DNA of 64,000 nucleotides from Todiramphus chloris collaris (lineage: Eukaryota > Chordata > Aves > Coraciiformes > Alcedinidae). Below, piece after piece: positions 41,101-64,000 of this stretch. The stretch lies in contig JANVCC010000011.1 of the NCBI GenBank assembly GCA_025345505.1, positions 7,132,767 to 7,196,766 on the forward strand, in the 5' to 3' direction. A program made the translations under genes and the position numbers. Below the pieces are notes generated by a model, which saw only the letters and a list, made by a program, of their open reading frames with translations, was not told the DNA's origin and did no database searches. Position 1 is the stretch's first letter. The number at the start of each line of letters is the position of its first letter.

Positions 41101-42030
41101 GAGAAACGCCTTTTCTTAGAGTAGATGTGTTCTTGAAATAATGGTGTTGATAAGTTAGTAGTTTGTGCTTTATGTATTATGTCAGAAATGCATTTTTAGT
41201 ATGATGTGCTCCTGGTGCAATTCTATAGAAAAGTGGAAAAAAACCCAAGGATCTGCTCTTTGCTTTGCTACCAAGGTAATAAATACTGTGAAGTCTTACA
41301 GGAAGAATCTGTAGCAGCTGCAATCTTCAACTCCTTTCATTGTAACATGGGCAGAAGAAAGTCAATAGCCTAAATCTCTCACAGCCAGTTGTAGACTCTT
41401 TACTGTGGTCATTATTCACACCAGGAACCCTATACTCTGTAAGGAAGGACGTATGTAATCAAGTTCATAATCAGAACAACCACTATATAATTGAAAAACT
41501 GTGACTGTGAGATTGAGGATCTTCTTAAAATAAAGAGCTGTAAAATAACAGCTGTTCTACTGTGCAACATAGAACAATTTATCACAGAGAGAGTAACTAT
41601 TCCCTGCAGCTTTCACAAGAGGGTGGGTATTTTGAGGTCCAGTCCTCCTTTCTCTCCTTGCAGTAACATTTATGTTTCTTAAAGCTCATAATGACTGCTT
41701 TTCCATAAAGCAACAATTCTTTGTCAAATGAAATCTTCCATTGTCACCCCAGTGATCTGTCACCATCCTTTAAAAATTGCTTCATGCTTGGTTTGGACAA
41801 AAGAGAGAAGGACTGGCATTTGTGTGCTGTACCCTTTGTTTCTTAGATGTCCCAAGGCCGTGGTGACAACTGTGAAGTTGGGGATAGCCACAGAGTTGTT
41901 ACAAATGTGCTGGTTTTCAGTTAATGAGAAGCTGGTGTTCATCTGCAGCCCTTCTACACAATACTTAATCTATAACAATTTATATTGCAAGCAGCCCATT
42001 ATAGAAAGAACTTTTGGTTTTATGTTTCAG
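38189..42030 (+). other. Intronic sequence up to first TMEM135 exon
   Basis: Unique AT-rich sequence. A 25-bp tandem duplication containing ccaattagtgg lies at 39388-39437. A 123-codon open frame (41728-42099) overlaps the first TMEM135 exon but in another frame. No upstream TMEM135 exon was found by looking for its expected peptide. Confidence 0.6.
39388..39437. repeat. 25-bp tandem duplication
   Basis: ttattattaccaattagtgg occurs at 39388 and again at 39413. Each copy carries CCAATTAG, a homeodomain-type core. Likely slippage; function unknown. Confidence 0.85.
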
Positions 42031-61659
<19,629 letters not shown>

Positions 61660-63910
61660 AAACAACAGTACATCTTGTAATTGAATGTGATCAGCGTTTT
61701 GTCCTGAAAAGTTAATTAACTTAACAGTCATATATATGGGGGAGGCCTTGGGCTCCACTTCAGTATTATTTCAATGAGAAATGCTTCTTACCAATCAAAA
61801 ATACTGAAGCTTTGCAGGAAGATGTGGCTTAGTGATTAAGCCCTTTTTGTACACAGAAAATATTTCTGGATTACTGTAGTTGGTTGACAGTATGGTAGAT
61901 TCCTGACTGAATTAAACAAATGAGTAATATATTTAGAGAAGTAAAATGTAAACATACATAATAATTTCAAGAATGCTGTAGTTCATACCAATAGAATATT
62001 TCTTGGTAAAACTAAAAGTGATTCTTAATTTACAGAGGAAGGCAAGTGGTGTAGTTTAGGTCCAGAATTTTACCTGATCTTAAAACTATTGCAGTCAGGT
62101 GAAAATGCCTCCTTTGTTTCTAAATTGCATCACTGATTTATCTCAAAAGAGCCAATGCCCATTCATTATTTAAAATTACAATGGTTTTACACAGATGTGG
62201 TTGCAAAATAAGGCATTCCTTAGGAAAAGAAAATGCATATTAATTCAGAAATCACATTCCAGGGCTGTAAATCCCACTGACAATACATGTAACAGACAAG
62301 GAAAATAAGGTGGCAGTACCAGTGTCTACTGCGCCGTGAGGAGCCGCGGGGTGTGGTGGTCAGTATCTGCCAAGTGGAAAATGACAAAACCAGCAGAGGA
62401 AGGAATGAAATGTTCCAGCCTCTGAGATGGTGCTGGAAACAGCAGACAGTTACAAAAATAAAAAAGCCAAGAACAAAACAACAACAACAACAAAAAAAAT
62501 CCCCCAAAATATACTAAAATTAAATGTTTATTTTTAAAGGGCTTGACGTTGTCGCTTTAGATGGCATTGGGTTGTTTGTCAGGCTGCAATGCCAGCCAAC
62601 ATTTCCAGCGTCCTTTAAAAGAGAAGTGACCCCTGAGGTTAGACTGTTACAAAAGAACAATTTTTATGATATTAATAGTATTTTTTTTCCTTGTACTCAG
62701 TGAAGAGTGATTTTCCATCAGTCCATCAGACAGCCATGACTGGGACAGTTACATTCAATTTAATGTAGTATTCGAGGCAAATAACTATCTACACAAATTC
62801 CATCTCATTTTTACCCTGTATATTTGTGCAGATAATAGTTTGTGATCTAAAGTGAGACCTTGACATGCTAATGGCTTTTTTTTTTGCTTTTGGGGGGCTT
62901 TTCTTTGTTAGAATCCATTCAGGTGATGCTGAATGGTGTTCATCACCCTAGGATTTAATGAAAAGATGAACTATATTTGCATTCAACTGAAAAGAGGTGA
63001 GGTAAGCCAGGGAATGGAAATTGCAGTAAGTTGCATGTATTTTACAAAGAAAAGAGAAAAATAAATTAGTGTTTTGTTGGAAGTCTTTGTCAAATAATAT
63101 GAATTGGATTAATTAATAGAATCTTTGTCTTGTAACACTGTAGTCCTACCCCAGCTTTTAGCATATTTTAATTCCCTTTCGTTCAATTTCTTATTGCTGA
63201 ATATGCAGCAATTTTTATTAGATTTACAGAGATGTCATGAAAATTCTACCATTCTGTGCACAAAATCTGCTTCTTCGTCAGCTACTGTAACAGGGATGCC
63301 TTATCACTGTTACTAAAGGTGCTTCATCCTGTAAAACAGCAGTCGTCCAAGTTAGTGTGAATAAAGTTCTGCAAGTTAGTTTGTATGCAATATTTTATTG
63401 CTTGAAATATTGTGCTAGGATTCCTCAAACGGAAATAAAAGTTAAATCAGCAAGAACTTTAAGAGGATTGTACTAGGTTTGTAGTGTTTTTCCACTGCAA
63501 TATGGTCTAAAATACTTGACCTTGTAAAGTCTGAGAAGTTATATATTTTAGGTAATATGTTAGAACTAACACACTATATTATGAATACTTCCTAATGTAA
63601 CTATATACCATTCTCAAACTTCAAGATATTTTATAGATGGATTAATTTTCTTCACTGGAACGACAATTGTGATTGTTTCTCTGATTGAGGTTAAAGAAAC
63701 CCCAGTACTACATCTCAGCAGCTAAACAACAGTTTTGTCTATATTTTCTTGCTTCCAAAATTCACAGTTCTTGTTTTGAGTTATTTTCATGTAATATAAA
63801 GAGAAATAAAAAATTTTTAAATTATTTTTATTCAAATCAATTATATGTAAGAGGAGAAAAAAAAGTTCTAATGTTTTTCCCAATAATAAACAGTTGCTGC
63901 TTGAAAAAAT
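61660..63910 (+). other. TMEM135: Probable TMEM135 3' UTR
   Basis: Non-coding sequence after the stop. AATAAA hexamers occur at 62457, 63060, 63360, 63434 and 63885, and ATTAAA at 61911. The 63885 signal is followed by a T/G-rich stretch (63913-63935) like a cleavage downstream element, and the 63360 signal is followed by gttagtttgtatg. The true end is not decidable from sequence. A CpG-bearing patch lies at 62330-62350 and an A-rich AAC repeat at 62475-62500 that could cause internal oligo-dT priming. Confidence 0.55.
63885..63910 (+). terminator. Candidate poly(A) signal and cleavage region
   Basis: AATAAA at 63885-63890, then about 20 nt to an A-rich site (gaaaaaatga) followed by tttttgtctatgttgttgtt, a convincing U/GU-rich downstream element. 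It is the best-formed of the poly(A) candidates after the TMEM135 stop. An alternative is AATAAA at 63360. Confidence 0.45.
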
Positions 63911-64000
63911 GACTTTTTTGTCTATGTTGTTGTTCATAAGCAACCCGGAGTCATCAGTGAAGTAATACTTAGTGGCAAAGGAACACTAGGAGTGTGACTG

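Overview
The window is vertebrate nuclear DNA and almost certainly avian. It is AT-rich and intron-dominated. It carries several CR1 retrotransposon fragments with the 3' end typical of bird CR1 (attctgtgattctgtga) and two solo LTRs of the avian endogenous-retrovirus type (ends like TGTCCTG...ACCACGACA, 5-bp target duplications). No prokaryotic gene organisation is present, and most open frames over 60 codons are chance or CR1-derived.

The only gene I can support is TMEM135 (transmembrane protein 135, also called PMP52) on the + strand. Nine exons with GT-AG boundaries and matching phases lie at 42031-42072, 43618-43764, 46534-46603, 51728-51895, 55848-55911, 56616-56692, 58323-58421, 59964-60031 and 61527-61659. 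Spliced, they give 868 nt encoding about 288 residues, the C-terminal ~63% of a protein that is ~458 residues in mammals, ending at a TGA at 61657-61659. The N-terminal exons are not in the window. Positions 1-42030 are read as the 3' part of a very large intron, and 61660 to about 63910 as 3' UTR with several poly(A) signals.

Layout: 1-12.6 kb is intron with a G/T-rich tract, a 46-bp tandem duplication and a strong 28-bp-arm hairpin (11835-11910). At 12.6-13.35 kb is a decayed CR1 piece followed by an intact solo LTR (12879-13349). At 17.2-19.5 kb are three CR1 copies. From 19.5 to 37.5 kb is mostly unique intron, with a CpG-enriched, exon-like block near 34 kb. At 37.5-38.2 kb is a CR1 with an internal deletion. 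From 42 to 61.7 kb are the TMEM135 exons, with CR1 copies at 44.4, 45.2, 53-54.2, 54.8 and 59.4 kb. The 53-kb CR1 is split by a second solo LTR (53031-53802) in the opposite orientation.

I did not find a new multi-gene system. The best leads are the hairpin at 11835-11910, the exon-like CpG cluster near 34.0 kb, the nested LTR-in-CR1, the run of in-frame skippable exons in TMEM135, and the excess of T-runs over A-runs on the transcribed gene's sense strand. Family assignments come from recognition of sequence by eye, not from a database search.
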